From an uncultured Bacillota bacterium (GTDB lineage Bacteria; Bacillota; Clostridia; Oscillospirales; Oscillospiraceae): 44,151 nt of DNA. The stretch's first letter is position 1. The number at the start of each line of letters is the position of its first letter. A program made the position numbers and the translations under genes. Below are positions 31,165 through 39,761 of the stretch, in pieces. Where the stretch lies: assembly GCA_947573385.1 (NCBI GenBank), contig CANPFP010000008.1, forward strand, positions 1 to 44,151. The letters run 5' to 3'. The notes below the pieces were generated by a model. It saw only the letters and a program-made list of their open reading frames with translations, did not search any database and was not told where the DNA came from.

Positions 31165-32262
31165 ATGAAAACTGAGAAAAAATTAAACCGAATCTGGTTT
31201 CAGCTGGGAGCTGTTACCATCCCTCTCGCACTGGTCATCCTTTTTGAGGTACTGAAAGGAAATCAGGCCCTGATGACCGGTTGGGTCTTTGGCGTTATGG
31301 CCCCTTTTGAGCGGCTTCTGGGGCGGATATGGTCCGTTTTTTCTTTCTCTGTGGCGGAGACATTAGCCGCCTTGTTTCTGGCCGGGTGCGTGGTCTGGCT
31401 GGTACGGGCTGTGGTGCTGGTGCTCCGGCAGAAGGCCCCTCTTCCCTTTCTGCGCCGGCTAATATCTCTAGGAACCCTTTGGCTGTGGCTGTGGGCGGGT
31501 CTGTGCTGGCTGTGGAATGCCGCCTACTATGTCCCTTCCTTCGCTCAGCGGGAGGGACTGGAGACCGCTCCTTACTCGGTGGAGGAGCTGGCCGCCGTCA
31601 CCCAATACTTTGCCCGTCAGGCCGCCGCCCTGGCCCCCCAGGTACCTCGGGACAGCGAGGGGCATTTCGCGGAAAGTCTGTCCGACAGCTTCGGCCGGGG
31701 GCCGGAAATCTATCAAAATATCGCCCGGGAGTTCTCCTCGCTGGACATAAAGTCTATAAGGGCAAAACCCTTGCTATGCTCCAGGCTGCAAAGCATTCTT
31801 GGCTTTACCGGCATCTACTTTCCCTTCACCGGCGAGGCCAACGTAAATGTGGATGCCCCCGCCTGTCTGGTGCCCTCCACCATCGGCCACGAGATGGCCC
31901 ACCAGCGGATGGTAGCCTCCGAGCTGGAAGCCAACTTTGTGGGGATCGCCGCCTGCACCTCCTGCGATGACGTGGTATTTCAGTACTCCGGCTACCTCTC
32001 GGGTCTGATCAACCTGTGCAACGCCCTCTACCCCACTGCGCCCGACGCCTGGCGCGGCATTGTGAAGGAGACCTTCAATAACGAACTGGCCACTGACTGG
32101 AACGACAACAACGCCTATTGGGCGGCTCTGGAATCCCCGGCGGAGGAGGTGGCGGGGAACATCTACGACGGTTTCCTCAAAAGCAACGACCAGGAGCTGG
32201 GCCTGCGCTCCTATGGGGCCTGCGTGGATCTGCTGGTGAATTATTACCGTACGAAGATATGA
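31165..32262 (+). CDS. DUF3810 membrane-bound putative metalloprotease
   Basis: The 365-aa protein has three hydrophobic segments in the first 125 residues and then a soluble region with a zincin-like site (IGHEMAHQRMVASELEANFVG: HExxH plus a downstream Glu). DUF3810 proteins are predicted membrane metallopeptidases; substrates are not known. The ATG follows GGAGGAG. It is probably co-transcribed with tmcAL and ends at a strong bidirectional terminator. Confidence 0.85.
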   Translation: MKTEKKLNRIWFQLGAVTIPLALVILFEVLKGNQALMTGWVFGVMAPFERLLGRIWSVFSFSVAETLAALFLAGCVVWLVRAVVLVLRQKAPLPFLRRLISLGTLWLWLWAGLCWLWNAAYYVPSFAQREGLETAPYSVEELAAVTQYFARQAAALAPQVPRDSEGHFAESLSDSFGRGPEIYQNIAREFSSLDIKSIRAKPLLCSRLQSILGFTGIYFPFTGEANVNVDAPACLVPSTIGHEMAHQRMVASELEANFVGIAACTSCDDVVFQYSGYLSGLINLCNALYPTAPDAWRGIVKETFNNELATDWNDNNAYWAALESPAEEVAGNIYDGFLKSNDQELGLRSYGACVDLLVNYYRTKI

Positions 32263-32263
32263 G

Positions 32264-32290
32264 AAAAAGCCGCCTCCCGGCGGCTTTTTT
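32264..32290. terminator. Bidirectional terminator
   Basis: AAAAAGCCGCC/GGCGGCTTTTTT hairpin with a TCCC loop between the convergent DUF3810 and TSUP genes. Confidence 0.9.
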
Positions 32291-33063
32291 CATGCAAACA
32301 AGCCGTAAATGAGCCGCGCCAGCAGCAGCGACAGCACAACAAAGAACATGGGCCGGATCACCCTGGCTCCGCCCTTCAGGGCCAGGCTGGAGCCTAAGTA
32401 GTTGCCGGCGATACCGCACAGGGCGGCAGGGATGCCCACCGCCCACATCACCTTGCCCGCAATGGCAAACGTGACCAGGGAGGCCAGATTACTGGCCGAG
32501 TTGGCCACCTTGGTGTTTCCCGAGGCGGTAAGCAGGTCGAACCGGCACAGGCCGGTAAAGGCCAGCATCAGAAAGGTGCCCGCTCCCGGGCCGAAAAAGC
32601 CGTCATACCCGCCGATAATCAGGCCGATTCCGGCGGCCATGGCCATCAGCTGGCCCCGGCTCAGCTCGCCGGACCGGTCCTCCTGGCCGAAATCCCGCTT
32701 CAACAGCAGAAAAACCGCCATCACCGGTACCACCGCCAGCATGACATAGTACAGCATCTGCTCCGGCATGACAAGGTTGAGCCGCGCCCCCACCCAGGCC
32801 CCGGCCAACGCACCCACCGCTCCGGCGGCGGCACTGGGGATGTGAACGTCCCCCCGCTTCAGAAAGCGCCCGGTGGACAGAAAGGTGCCGAAGGCGTTGC
32901 CGCACTTGTTGGTCCCCGAGGCCATGTGGGCGGGCAGGCCCGCAATCAGGTAGGCCGGCAAGGTAATCAGCCCACCTCCCCCGGCCACCGCATCGATCAG
33001 CCCGCCCAGAAATACCAGCGGGCAGACGATGAGCCAAATATGTGCCAACTCTCCCAATTCCAT
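32290..33063 (-). CDS. TSUP/TauE-SafE family membrane transporter
   Basis: The 257-aa protein has seven to eight membrane helices. The two family repeats are visible: FLGGLIDAVAGGGGLITLPAYL with GTNKCGNAFGT, and GGYDGFFGPGAGTFLML with SGNTKVANSASNLASLVTF. Members move sulfite, sulfonates or other anions; the substrate here is unknown. The ATG at 33063 has AGGAGAGAG upstream. It lies 13 bases after rarA, so it is likely co-transcribed. Confidence 0.92.
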   Translation of the reverse strand: MELGELAHIWLIVCPLVFLGGLIDAVAGGGGLITLPAYLIAGLPAHMASGTNKCGNAFGTFLSTGRFLKRGDVHIPSAAAGAVGALAGAWVGARLNLVMPEQMLYYVMLAVVPVMAVFLLLKRDFGQEDRSGELSRGQLMAMAAGIGLIIGGYDGFFGPGAGTFLMLAFTGLCRFDLLTASGNTKVANSASNLASLVTFAIAGKVMWAVGIPAALCGIAGNYLGSSLALKGGARVIRPMFFVVLSLLLARLIYGLFA

Positions 33064-33076
33064 CGTTCTCTCTCTC

Positions 33077-34342
33077 CTAATTTCCTTTAATTTCCTCCCA
33101 ATACCGCTTGGCGGCCTGTTCGGTTTTGTTGTCGCCGTATTCATAGTAGCAGGTTCCAACCAGCTCGTCGGGCAGGTACTGCTGGGCCACCCAGTGGCGG
33201 GGGAAACTGTGGGGATACTTGTACCCCTGAGCCCGCTCCTGGCCGGCGGAATCGGCATGGACGTTTTGCAGCTCCCGGGGGATGCTCCCGGTGCGCCCCG
33301 CCCGCACGTCGGACAGAGCGGCGTCGATAGCCATACAGGCGGTGTTGGACTTGGGGGCGGTGGCCAGCAGGATCACCGCCTCGGCCAGGGGCAGCTTGGC
33401 CTCGGGGAGTCCCAGCTGGAGGGCGTTGTCCACACAGGCCTTTACGATGGGCACCGCCATGGGATAGGCCAGGCCGATATCCTCGCTGGCGGAGCACAAA
33501 ATCCGCCGGATAGCCGTGATCAGGTCCCCCGCCTCCAACAGGCGGGCCAAGTAGTGGAGAGCGGCGTCCGGGTCAGAACCCCGAAGGGACTTCATCAGGG
33601 CGGAAGCAATGTCGAAATGGGCGTCTCCCTCCCGGTCGTAGCGCATGGCCGACTTCTGTGCAGCAGTCTGAGCGTCCTCCAGGGTGACAAGTAATTTCCC
33701 TTGCTCCCGCCTGGCAGCGGTGAGCAGGAGCTCGATGGCATTCATAGCCTTACGCACGTCTCCCCCGCAGGCGGAGGCAATGTGCTCCCGAACTCCCTCC
33801 TCGCACCGGACCTCCGCCCCCAGCCGCTGTCCCATAATGGCCACCCCCCGGTCGATGGCGGGGAGCACATCCTGAGCAGTGATCTGCTTGAACTCAAACA
33901 CGCTGGCCCGGGACAGCACTGCCCCAAAGACAGCGAAAAAGGGATTTTCCGTGGTGGAGGCGATAAGGGTAATCCGCCCGTCCTCCATAAACTCCAGCAG
34001 GGACTGCTGCTGCTTCTTGTTAAAGTACTGGATCTCGTCCAGATAGAGCAGCACCCCCTCCGGGGCCAGCAGGGTGCCGATATCCGCCATGATGTCCTTG
34101 ATATCGGAGATGGAGGCGGTGGTGGCGTTGAGCCGGTGGAGGGGCCGGTTGGTCTTCCGGGCGATGATGTTGGCCACGGTGGTCTTGCCGGTACCCGAGG
34201 GGCCGTAGAAAATCAGGTTGGGGACATTACCCCCCTCCACAATCCGGCGGAGCAGGCCGTTTTTTCCCAAAATATGCCCCTGGCCTACCACTTCGTCCAG
34301 ACTGGTGGGCCGTATCTCATCCGCCAGAGGGCGGTATGCCAT
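33077..34342 (-). CDS. rarA: Replication-associated recombination protein A (AAA+ ATPase)
   Basis: RarA/MgsA acts at stalled replication forks and has clamp-loader-like architecture. The 421-aa protein shows Walker A (GPSGTGKTTVA), Walker B (LYLDEIQYFNKKQQ), sensor 1 (STTENPFF), the arginine-finger region (LSRASVFEF) and the C-terminal tetramerisation domain ending in PRHWVAQQYLPDEL. It is normal in length. AAAGGTGTGAAACACT precedes the ATG. Confidence 0.95.
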   Translation of the reverse strand: MAYRPLADEIRPTSLDEVVGQGHILGKNGLLRRIVEGGNVPNLIFYGPSGTGKTTVANIIARKTNRPLHRLNATTASISDIKDIMADIGTLLAPEGVLLYLDEIQYFNKKQQQSLLEFMEDGRITLIASTTENPFFAVFGAVLSRASVFEFKQITAQDVLPAIDRGVAIMGQRLGAEVRCEEGVREHIASACGGDVRKAMNAIELLLTAARREQGKLLVTLEDAQTAAQKSAMRYDREGDAHFDIASALMKSLRGSDPDAALHYLARLLEAGDLITAIRRILCSASEDIGLAYPMAVPIVKACVDNALQLGLPEAKLPLAEAVILLATAPKSNTACMAIDAALSDVRAGRTGSIPRELQNVHADSAGQERAQGYKYPHSFPRHWVAQQYLPDELVGTCYYEYGDNKTEQAAKRYWEEIKGN

Positions 34343-34363
34343 AGTGTTTCACACCTTTCCGAT

Positions 34364-34948
34364 TCATTCCCGCTCCAGCGCACCGCTGTAGCGTTTCAAT
34401 GCCTTCCGCCGCCTGCGCCAGTCGGGCATGAGGGCGTCCATTTGGGCGTAGAACCCCGGTCCGTGGTCGTGGTGGAGGAAGTGGACCAGTTCGTGGAGGG
34501 CCACATAGTCCCGCAGCTCCTCCGGACACCGGGCCAGGGCGGTGTTCAGGGTAATGTACCCCTGAGCCCAGTGGCAGTTCCCCCACTGGCTTTTCAGCGG
34601 GCGCAGCTTCAGGACCGGGAAGGCCACCCCCAGAGGTGCAGCCAAAGGGTAGACACGGGCCAGGGTCTCAGCCAGCAGCCGGACACATTCCTCTCCGGAT
34701 ACCGGAGGCAAAGGCTCTGCCTGCCGTTCTTCCCGCCGGCTGATGGCATCCAGAATCCAGCCGCTTTTTTCCCGGATGAAGTCGTCCGCCTGCTTGACCG
34801 GGCACCGCAGGGGCAGAGAGACCATAATCTCCCCCCCTGCTCCCACCCGCAGATTGAGATTTTTCACTCGTTTTCGGGTGAGGGTGTAGGTAAGGGGACC
34901 CCGCGGGGTGTCCACCAGGCGGAGCTGAGGTGCCGTCTGGTTTACCAT
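34364..34948 (-). CDS. YgjP/SprT-like metallopeptidase (DUF45)
   Basis: The 194-aa protein carries HELVHFLHHDHGPGF (HExxH with a third His) and the upstream SQWGNCHWAQGYITLN segment that defines the YgjP family. It is predicted to be a cytoplasmic zinc peptidase. The ATG overlaps the end of the DUF2804 gene by seven bases, and GGAG lies just before, indicating coupling. Substrate unknown. Confidence 0.9.
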   Translation of the reverse strand: MVNQTAPQLRLVDTPRGPLTYTLTRKRVKNLNLRVGAGGEIMVSLPLRCPVKQADDFIREKSGWILDAISRREERQAEPLPPVSGEECVRLLAETLARVYPLAAPLGVAFPVLKLRPLKSQWGNCHWAQGYITLNTALARCPEELRDYVALHELVHFLHHDHGPGFYAQMDALMPDWRRRRKALKRYSGALERE

Positions 34949-35973
34949 TTATTCTCCACTTCCTCAGCAAAGCCCAAAAAATCCTTGATAAAAATTTCGG
35001 TGCCGTCGTCCAGCAGGGCCAGGCCGGTAAACTTGCCGAAGATCTGATGTTGATCCGATTTGATAACCCCCACACTGGTACAGGCGGAGCGGTCCATCAC
35101 TGGGTCGAAGCGCATCTCAAACCGGCCGTCGTCGCTGGTAAACTCCCACTGCTCCATATACCGGCGCTTGCGGCGGCGGCCGGGGATGCGGAAGCGGACC
35201 TTAGAGAGCTTGTGGGCCTTTCCGTTATAAAACAGCATATTTTCCGTGGCTGCGGAGGTATTTCCAAACCCGTAGCCCAGGTTAAACCCGAAAGTCACCC
35301 CATCCACAAGGCCGGAAGCGGAAGCCCAGTACCAGGTGTTGTGGTAGGTCCACACCCCCCGGCCCCAGTCCAGCACGGCGAAGGTATCGGAGGGGTCCAG
35401 CATGTACTCCCTCTCCCCCACCGTCACCTTTCCCGAGGCCCGCAGGCAGTTGATCTTCTGGTTAAAATAGAAGTGGCCAGGCTTGTCAAAGGGGGTGCAG
35501 ATGACCATGGACTCCTCCGGCTCGTGGGTGAGGATGATGTGCGCGTCCAGCGCATCCCGGCCGTCAAAGTGCTCCATATGGGCGTAGAGCTGCCGCTGGT
35601 CCTCCTCCCGCCGGAACAGCAGGGAGTAGCCCCGGCCACCGGAAGCGCTGTCCCCCTCCAGCGAGGAGGACGGCATGCCGGTGTTCCCCATAGGCAGCAG
35701 CCGCATGGGGCTCTTTGTCACCTGGGTGTTCTCCCAGAAGTCCAGCAATGAGATGGAATCCAATCCCATGTAGCTGTTGTCCGCAATGGTCAGCGCCAGA
35801 GCAAACTGGCCATTCATCACCAAGTAGTAGTCCCACTCCTTGATACGCATGGTGTGGCCCTTCACATCGTTTCTGTCATAGACTGGCAGCATCCGCCTGG
35901 CATAGCCCGTCTCACGCAGATTGCCCTGGTCGTCCAGCAGCGGACCCGCCCGGGTGATCTCATGCTGTTCCAT
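34942..35973 (-). CDS. DUF2804 family protein
   Basis: The 343-aa protein begins MEQHEITRAGPLLDDQGNL and contains the conserved LDWGRGVWTYHNTWYWASASG and FNLGYGFGNTSAATEN segments of DUF2804. The fold is predicted to be beta-rich and related to lipocalin-like or hydroxysteroid-cyclase-type proteins; the function is not established. No signal peptide is present. The ATG at 35973 follows AAAGGGGGCGGGG. It is the first gene of a leftward group continuing through the metallopeptidase and possibly rarA. Confidence 0.85.
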   Translation of the reverse strand: MEQHEITRAGPLLDDQGNLRETGYARRMLPVYDRNDVKGHTMRIKEWDYYLVMNGQFALALTIADNSYMGLDSISLLDFWENTQVTKSPMRLLPMGNTGMPSSSLEGDSASGGRGYSLLFRREEDQRQLYAHMEHFDGRDALDAHIILTHEPEESMVICTPFDKPGHFYFNQKINCLRASGKVTVGEREYMLDPSDTFAVLDWGRGVWTYHNTWYWASASGLVDGVTFGFNLGYGFGNTSAATENMLFYNGKAHKLSKVRFRIPGRRRKRRYMEQWEFTSDDGRFEMRFDPVMDRSACTSVGVIKSDQHQIFGKFTGLALLDDGTEIFIKDFLGFAEEVENKW

Positions 35974-36082
35974 AGCCCCCGCCCCCTTTCGTACCCGCCT
36001 ATTATACTGTAAATTTTCCCGCTCTGCAATTGTTTTCTTCGGATTTGAAAAAAGCCTCGACTTTTTGTGTTCCAAAAACTAA

Positions 36083-36238
36083 AACGCAATCGGCATTATG
36101 GCCATGGGGCTGGCACAGGTGAGAGACCCCTATGCGGACGGCTTCAATTCAGTCTGGCACTATCTCATTGATGCGGAACAAAAGCTGCAAAAGCGTATCG
36201 AACAATGCGCAGCGATACAATCATCCTACATATCGTAA
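36083..36238 (+). pseudogene. Coding-like remnant or tiny gene upstream of the ylbJ-like gene
   Basis: A frame open from 36083 with an ATG at 36098 ends at TAA (36236-36238), giving 46 residues. It includes a coding-like stretch (DPYADGFNSVWHYLIDAEQK). No ribosome-binding site precedes the ATG, and the codon before the frame is TAA. It looks like the C-terminal remnant of a lost gene, though a tiny gene is possible. Family unknown. Confidence 0.3.
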
Positions 36239-36324
36239 CCTGAATCCGTTTTCCTGGGACAGGCAAGAAAACCGGTGTCTGTGCATATCCTCTCAGAGGA
36301 AATTTTCTGAGGGGGTGCGCAGAC

Positions 36325-37506
36325 ATGGGAAAGCTTGTGGGCAAGGCCCAATATCGGGATATTTTACTGGGCGCGGGACTGCTGTGGGCCACCCTGGCTC
36401 TGATTCTGTGGCCTGAGCAGGCCATGGAAGCCATGCGGGACGGCATCGCACTGTGTGGCAATGTGATTCTCCCCTCCCTGTTTCCCTTCTTCGTGCTCTC
36501 CTCCCTGGTGGTGGAGCTGGGGATGTCCCAATATCTGGGCAGGCTGCTGGAGCCGGTGATGGCCCCTCTCTTTCGGGTAAACGGAAACTGTGCCACCGCC
36601 CTGGCCCTGGGCTTTGTGGGGGGCTACCCCGTGGGAGCCCGGACGGCCATCCAGATCTACGAAAACGGCCAGTGCTCCCGCACCGAAGCGGAACGGATGC
36701 TGGCCTTCTGCAATAACAGTGGTCCCGCTTTTATTCTGGGGGTGGTGGGGGCCGGAGTGTTCGGGAGCGGGACGGTCGGACTGCTCCTATACCTGACCCA
36801 CCTGCTGGCTTCTCTGCTGGTAGGGATGCTTTTTCGATTCTACAAGCCCCAGGAGGGGTCTCAAACCCGGCGCAGCCGCGGCCCTCAGTTCCAGGCTGCC
36901 AGCTTTCCCAAAGCATTTACCCAATCCATCGTGGGAGCCATGCAGTCCACCCTGAATATCTGCGCCTTTATTCTGTTTTTTACCGTATTTCTGCGTATTT
37001 TAGCTCACGCCGGCATCCTGAAGCTGCTGGGTGGCCTTCTCTCCGCCCTGTTGGCCCCTCTAGGGATGGATCAGACCTGGGCAGAACGGCTGCTCACCGG
37101 ACTGGTGGAGGTCTCCTCCGGGGTATCCTCCCTCACCGACGGCACCATGTCCGGGCGGCTTTCTATGGCCGCCTTCATGCTGGGCTGGGCGGGGGTATCC
37201 GTGCACTGTCAGGTGTTGGCCTTCCTGGGGGACAGCGGCCTGTCCGTCCAAACCTACGTTGCAGGAAAACTCCTCCACGGCGGTCTCTCCGCCCTCCTGG
37301 CAAATTTGATTTTCCGCGCATTGCCCCTCAGCAGTCCGGTCTCCGTCTATCTGGCGGAGCAGACTGAAACCATCGCCCATCTGGACTTCCACCAGGCCCT
37401 CACCATCTCCGCCGTGGCTTCCTGGGGGGTCTGGCTGGTGTTTTTGGCACTGGCCGTCTGGGTGGTACAAAAAAACAGTGGAAAAAGACGGCGGTCTGTA
37501 GTATAA
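36325..37506 (+). CDS. ylbJ: YlbJ-like sporulation integral membrane protein
   Basis: The 393-aa protein has about nine to ten membrane helices and two nucleoside-recognition (Gate) regions. Landmarks are LFPFFVLSSLVVELG, GGYPVGARTAIQIYENG, LAFCNNSGPAFILG and LVEVSSGVSSL. In Bacillus subtilis YlbJ is a sigma-E-controlled protein needed for spore cortex formation and heat resistance. GAGGGGG precedes the ATG. No clear sigma-E promoter could be pinned down. A small cysteine-rich gene follows after 40 bases. Confidence 0.88.
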   Translation: MGKLVGKAQYRDILLGAGLLWATLALILWPEQAMEAMRDGIALCGNVILPSLFPFFVLSSLVVELGMSQYLGRLLEPVMAPLFRVNGNCATALALGFVGGYPVGARTAIQIYENGQCSRTEAERMLAFCNNSGPAFILGVVGAGVFGSGTVGLLLYLTHLLASLLVGMLFRFYKPQEGSQTRRSRGPQFQAASFPKAFTQSIVGAMQSTLNICAFILFFTVFLRILAHAGILKLLGGLLSALLAPLGMDQTWAERLLTGLVEVSSGVSSLTDGTMSGRLSMAAFMLGWAGVSVHCQVLAFLGDSGLSVQTYVAGKLLHGGLSALLANLIFRALPLSSPVSVYLAEQTETIAHLDFHQALTISAVASWGVWLVFLALAVWVVQKNSGKRRRSVV

Positions 37507-37546
37507 TGACCGGTGAAAAGAAATGTCAGGAAGGAAGCGAGTCCCC

Positions 37547-37759
37547 ATGAAACTGTTTCAGACATCTATCGAGCCCCGGTGCGCCTACTGCGCCCACGGC
37601 CGTGAACTTGACCGCAATCAGGTGGTCTGCCCCAAAAAGGGCGTCATGTCCGCCGGGTCCCACTGCTCCTCCTTCCGCTATGATCCGCTGAAGCGAGTCC
37701 CGCCCCGCCCCGCCAAACTGTCGGGCACGGTCCTGTCAGAGGAGGACTTTAAACTTTGA
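37547..37759 (+). CDS. Small cysteine-rich protein after the ylbJ-like gene
   Basis: The 70-aa protein has CAYCAHG, VVCPKKGV and HCSSFRYDPLKR, giving four to five cysteines placed as in a small zinc-binding protein. The tail is proline-rich and ends EEDFKL. AAGGAAGCGAG precedes the ATG. A TATAAT (37502-37507) overlaps the ylbJ stop and may give it its own promoter, but its -35 is weak. Not matched to a named family. A strong terminator follows directly. Confidence 0.8.
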   Translation: MKLFQTSIEPRCAYCAHGRELDRNQVVCPKKGVMSAGSHCSSFRYDPLKRVPPRPAKLSGTVLSEEDFKL

Positions 37760-37765
37760 TATCAC

Positions 37766-37803
37766 GAAAAAGGCTGTAAAGGAATATCCTTTACAGCCTT
37801 TTC
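37766..37803 (+). terminator. Intrinsic terminator
   Basis: AAAAAGGCTGTAAAGGA/TCCTTTACAGCCTTTT hairpin with an ATA loop, ending in T-rich DNA. Confidence 0.92.
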
Positions 37804-38095
37804 TCTTTTCTGGCAGGCCCAAATCATACTGTATTATTCGCCTAAATTCTCCCGTAGATATTTGGCGCTTTTTACAATCTGTAAAGCAATAATAGTTTAT
37901 AGTAATAAAATGTCGAAACGAAAAATTTTTTTTATAAAACCCCGCCCTGCGACAGCATTTAACATCCCTCGCAGGTGAAATGGGCGAAGAAAGTCGGACC
38001 TGCAAGTTTCCTGCGATATCTTTCTCTTTTCCTTTCCGGGCACACACTATATAATGTGCCTGTCAAAACCTTTACAGGAAAGGAGACACTATATC
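37804..38095 (+). promoter_or_regulatory. AT-rich leader region of the DUF6514-like gene
   Basis: No gene is seen here. It holds TGTCGAA at 37911-37917, an exact match to the Spo0A box core, next to an A/T tract (37921-37934). A hairpin CCTGCGA/TCGCAGG spans about 37947-37977, and a TATAAT lies at 38050-38055, about 40 bases before the ATG. The TATAAT lacks a good sigma-A -35 at 17 bp, so another sigma factor or an activator may be involved. These are candidate sites only. Confidence 0.4.
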
Positions 38096-38362
38096 ATGGA
38101 AATGAAAATTGCGACCCGCCAATGTGCAGACCAGAGAGGAAACCTCCGCCGTTTCCACTATTTTCTCACCGTTGACCAGGAGGAGACCCCCCGTTTCTTC
38201 TGTGAAAACTACGGTGTCCGAATTGCGGAGGAGTCCGGCGGCGACGTCTCCATTCCGGGCATCACCACCAGCGCCGCCCGCATCGACGAGCTGATGGCCC
38301 TCCTGGTGGACAACCGTGTGGGGCCCGCCGGACTGGCCGATGTGGTGGCCGATTGGCTGTAA
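38096..38362 (+). CDS. DUF6514-like small protein
   Basis: The 88-aa protein has a YFLTVDQEETPRFFCENYGVRI core and a C-terminal helix (ARIDELMALLVDNRVGPAGL). This resembles a small family I associate with Clostridia (DUF6514), of unknown function. GGAAAGGAGACAC precedes the ATG. It is monocistronic, with a long AT-rich leader. The possible Spo0A box upstream would fit stationary-phase or sporulation control. Confidence 0.75.
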   Translation: MEMKIATRQCADQRGNLRRFHYFLTVDQEETPRFFCENYGVRIAEESGGDVSIPGITTSAARIDELMALLVDNRVGPAGLADVVADWL

Positions 38363-38388
38363 GGTTATTTTACATTACAGGCGCTGCG

Positions 38389-38511
38389 TCACTTTTTTCC
38401 GCCCAGCTTCTGCATGAGCACCACCAGCAGAGCGATGATGCCCAGCACCACGAAGATTCCCAGCATCCCCTGCCCCAGCATCTCCAGGGCTTGCATTAAA
38501 TTCTCATTCAT
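38389..38511 (-). CDS. Tiny gamma-like subunit of a sodium-pumping decarboxylase
   Basis: This 40-aa peptide has a single membrane helix (MLGIFVVLGIIALLVVLM) followed by a basic end (QKLGGKK). It resembles the N-terminal anchor of OadG-type subunits without their cytoplasmic part. AGGAGG lies eight bases before the ATG at 38511. Its start is 16 bases after the beta-subunit stop, so they share a transcript. The peptide is below usual length limits and easily missed. The gamma assignment rests on size, topology and position. Confidence 0.75.
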   Translation of the reverse strand: MNENLMQALEMLGQGMLGIFVVLGIIALLVVLMQKLGGKK

Positions 38512-38526
38512 TGCGTTTTCCTCCTG

Positions 38527-39672
38527 TCAGCCCAGATTGGCAAAATATTGCAGCACCACGCCGCCGGCCACCACCGAGGCGATCTGTCCGGACACGTTGG
38601 CGGCGATAGCGTGCATCAGCAGATGGTTCTGGGAATCGGCCTCCTGGCCCAGTTTCTCGATGACCCGGGAGGACATGGGGAAGGCGGAGATGCCCGCCGC
38701 GCCCACCATGGGGTTGATTTTGTTGCTGGGGGTGAAGATATTCAGCACCTTGACGAACAGCACGCCCACTACGGAATCCAGCACGAAGGCCACCAGACCC
38801 AGGCCCATAATCATAAAGGTCTCAGGCCGGACGAACTGGTCCGCCTTCATGGAGAAGGAAATGGTAATGCCCAGCAGCAGGGTGATGAGGTTGGCCAGGT
38901 CGTTCTGGGCGGTGTTGGACAGGGTGGACAGCACGCCGCACTCCCGGACCAGGTTGCCGAACATGAGGAAACCCACCAGCGCCACCGAGGCGGGGGCCAC
39001 CAGCCCGGCGATCACCGTCACCACAATGGGGAAGAAAATCCGCATCCGGCGGGTGACGCCCTGGGGCCGGTAGGGCATTTTCATGGCCCTGTCCTTCTTG
39101 GTGGTCACCAGCTTGATGGCGAAGGGCTGGATGATGGGCACCAGGGCCATATAGGAGTAAGCCGCTACTGCGATGGCCCCCCTATAGTCGGAGTGCAGTA
39201 CCTGGGAGACCAAAATAGATGTGGGGCCGTCCGCCGCGCCGATGATGCCGATGGAGGCAGCATTCTTTAAATCAAAGCCACATAAGACGGCAATGATGAT
39301 AGTCAAAAAGATGCCCGCCTGGGCGGCCGCGCCGCACAAGAACAGCTTGGGGTTGGCCAGCAGGGGGCCGAAGTCGATCATGGCTCCGATACCGATGAAC
39401 AGCAACAGGGGCATGGCCTCGCTGGCCTCGATGCCCACCTCAAAGAGCCACTGTATGATGCCCGGGGTCTCCCCTATCCCGGCGCTGAACTGGTTCACCA
39501 CCCCGGACAGGGGCAGGTTTACCAAGATGGCCCCGAAGCCCATGGGCATGAGCAGGGCTGGCTCGAAGCCCTTCTCGATGGCCAGGTAGATAAGCAGCCC
39601 GCCGATGACATACATCACCAGCTGCTGCAAGGTAATGGACAGCAGTCCCTGCCAGAGAAATGAAAAATCCAT
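38527..39672 (-). CDS. Sodium-translocating decarboxylase, beta subunit
   Basis: The 381-aa polytopic protein matches OadB/GcdB/MmdB: GIGAMIDFGPLLANP, GIIGAADGPTSILVSQ (the sodium-site region with the key Asp) and NPMVGAAGISAFPMSSRV. It couples decarboxylation of a carboxybiotin intermediate to sodium export across the membrane. Alpha and biotin-carrier subunits are not in this window, so the acid substrate (oxaloacetate, methylmalonyl-CoA or glutaconyl-CoA) is open. AGGAG precedes the ATG. It sits behind a structured leader with a terminator. Confidence 0.92.
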   Translation of the reverse strand: MDFSFLWQGLLSITLQQLVMYVIGGLLIYLAIEKGFEPALLMPMGFGAILVNLPLSGVVNQFSAGIGETPGIIQWLFEVGIEASEAMPLLLFIGIGAMIDFGPLLANPKLFLCGAAAQAGIFLTIIIAVLCGFDLKNAASIGIIGAADGPTSILVSQVLHSDYRGAIAVAAYSYMALVPIIQPFAIKLVTTKKDRAMKMPYRPQGVTRRMRIFFPIVVTVIAGLVAPASVALVGFLMFGNLVRECGVLSTLSNTAQNDLANLITLLLGITISFSMKADQFVRPETFMIMGLGLVAFVLDSVVGVLFVKVLNIFTPSNKINPMVGAAGISAFPMSSRVIEKLGQEADSQNHLLMHAIAANVSGQIASVVAGGVVLQYFANLG

Positions 39673-39723
39673 AATTCCCGCACTCCTTTTTTCTTTATCC
39701 TTTCCAATTTTGGGGCATCTATC

Positions 39724-39761
39724 AAAAAAGACCTGCGCTCCGAAATTCGGAACGCAGGTCT
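39724..39761 (-). terminator. Leader terminator before the decarboxylase beta gene
   Basis: On the minus strand AGACCTGCG.TCCGA / TCGGA.CGCAGGTCT forms a long stem followed by six Ts. It ends about 50 bases before the beta-subunit start. Its left arm overlaps the last conserved bases of the candidate aptamer, as expected for an expression platform. Confidence 0.8.

Noticed and set aside
33701..35047. A 448-aa rightward open frame opposite rarA and the YgjP-like gene
   Set aside because: It spans two well-supported genes on the other strand and has no start signals or recognisable domain.
36132..36416. A 94-aa rightward frame before and into the ylbJ-like gene
   Set aside because: It overlaps the start of ylbJ in another frame, lacks an SD and shows no family features.
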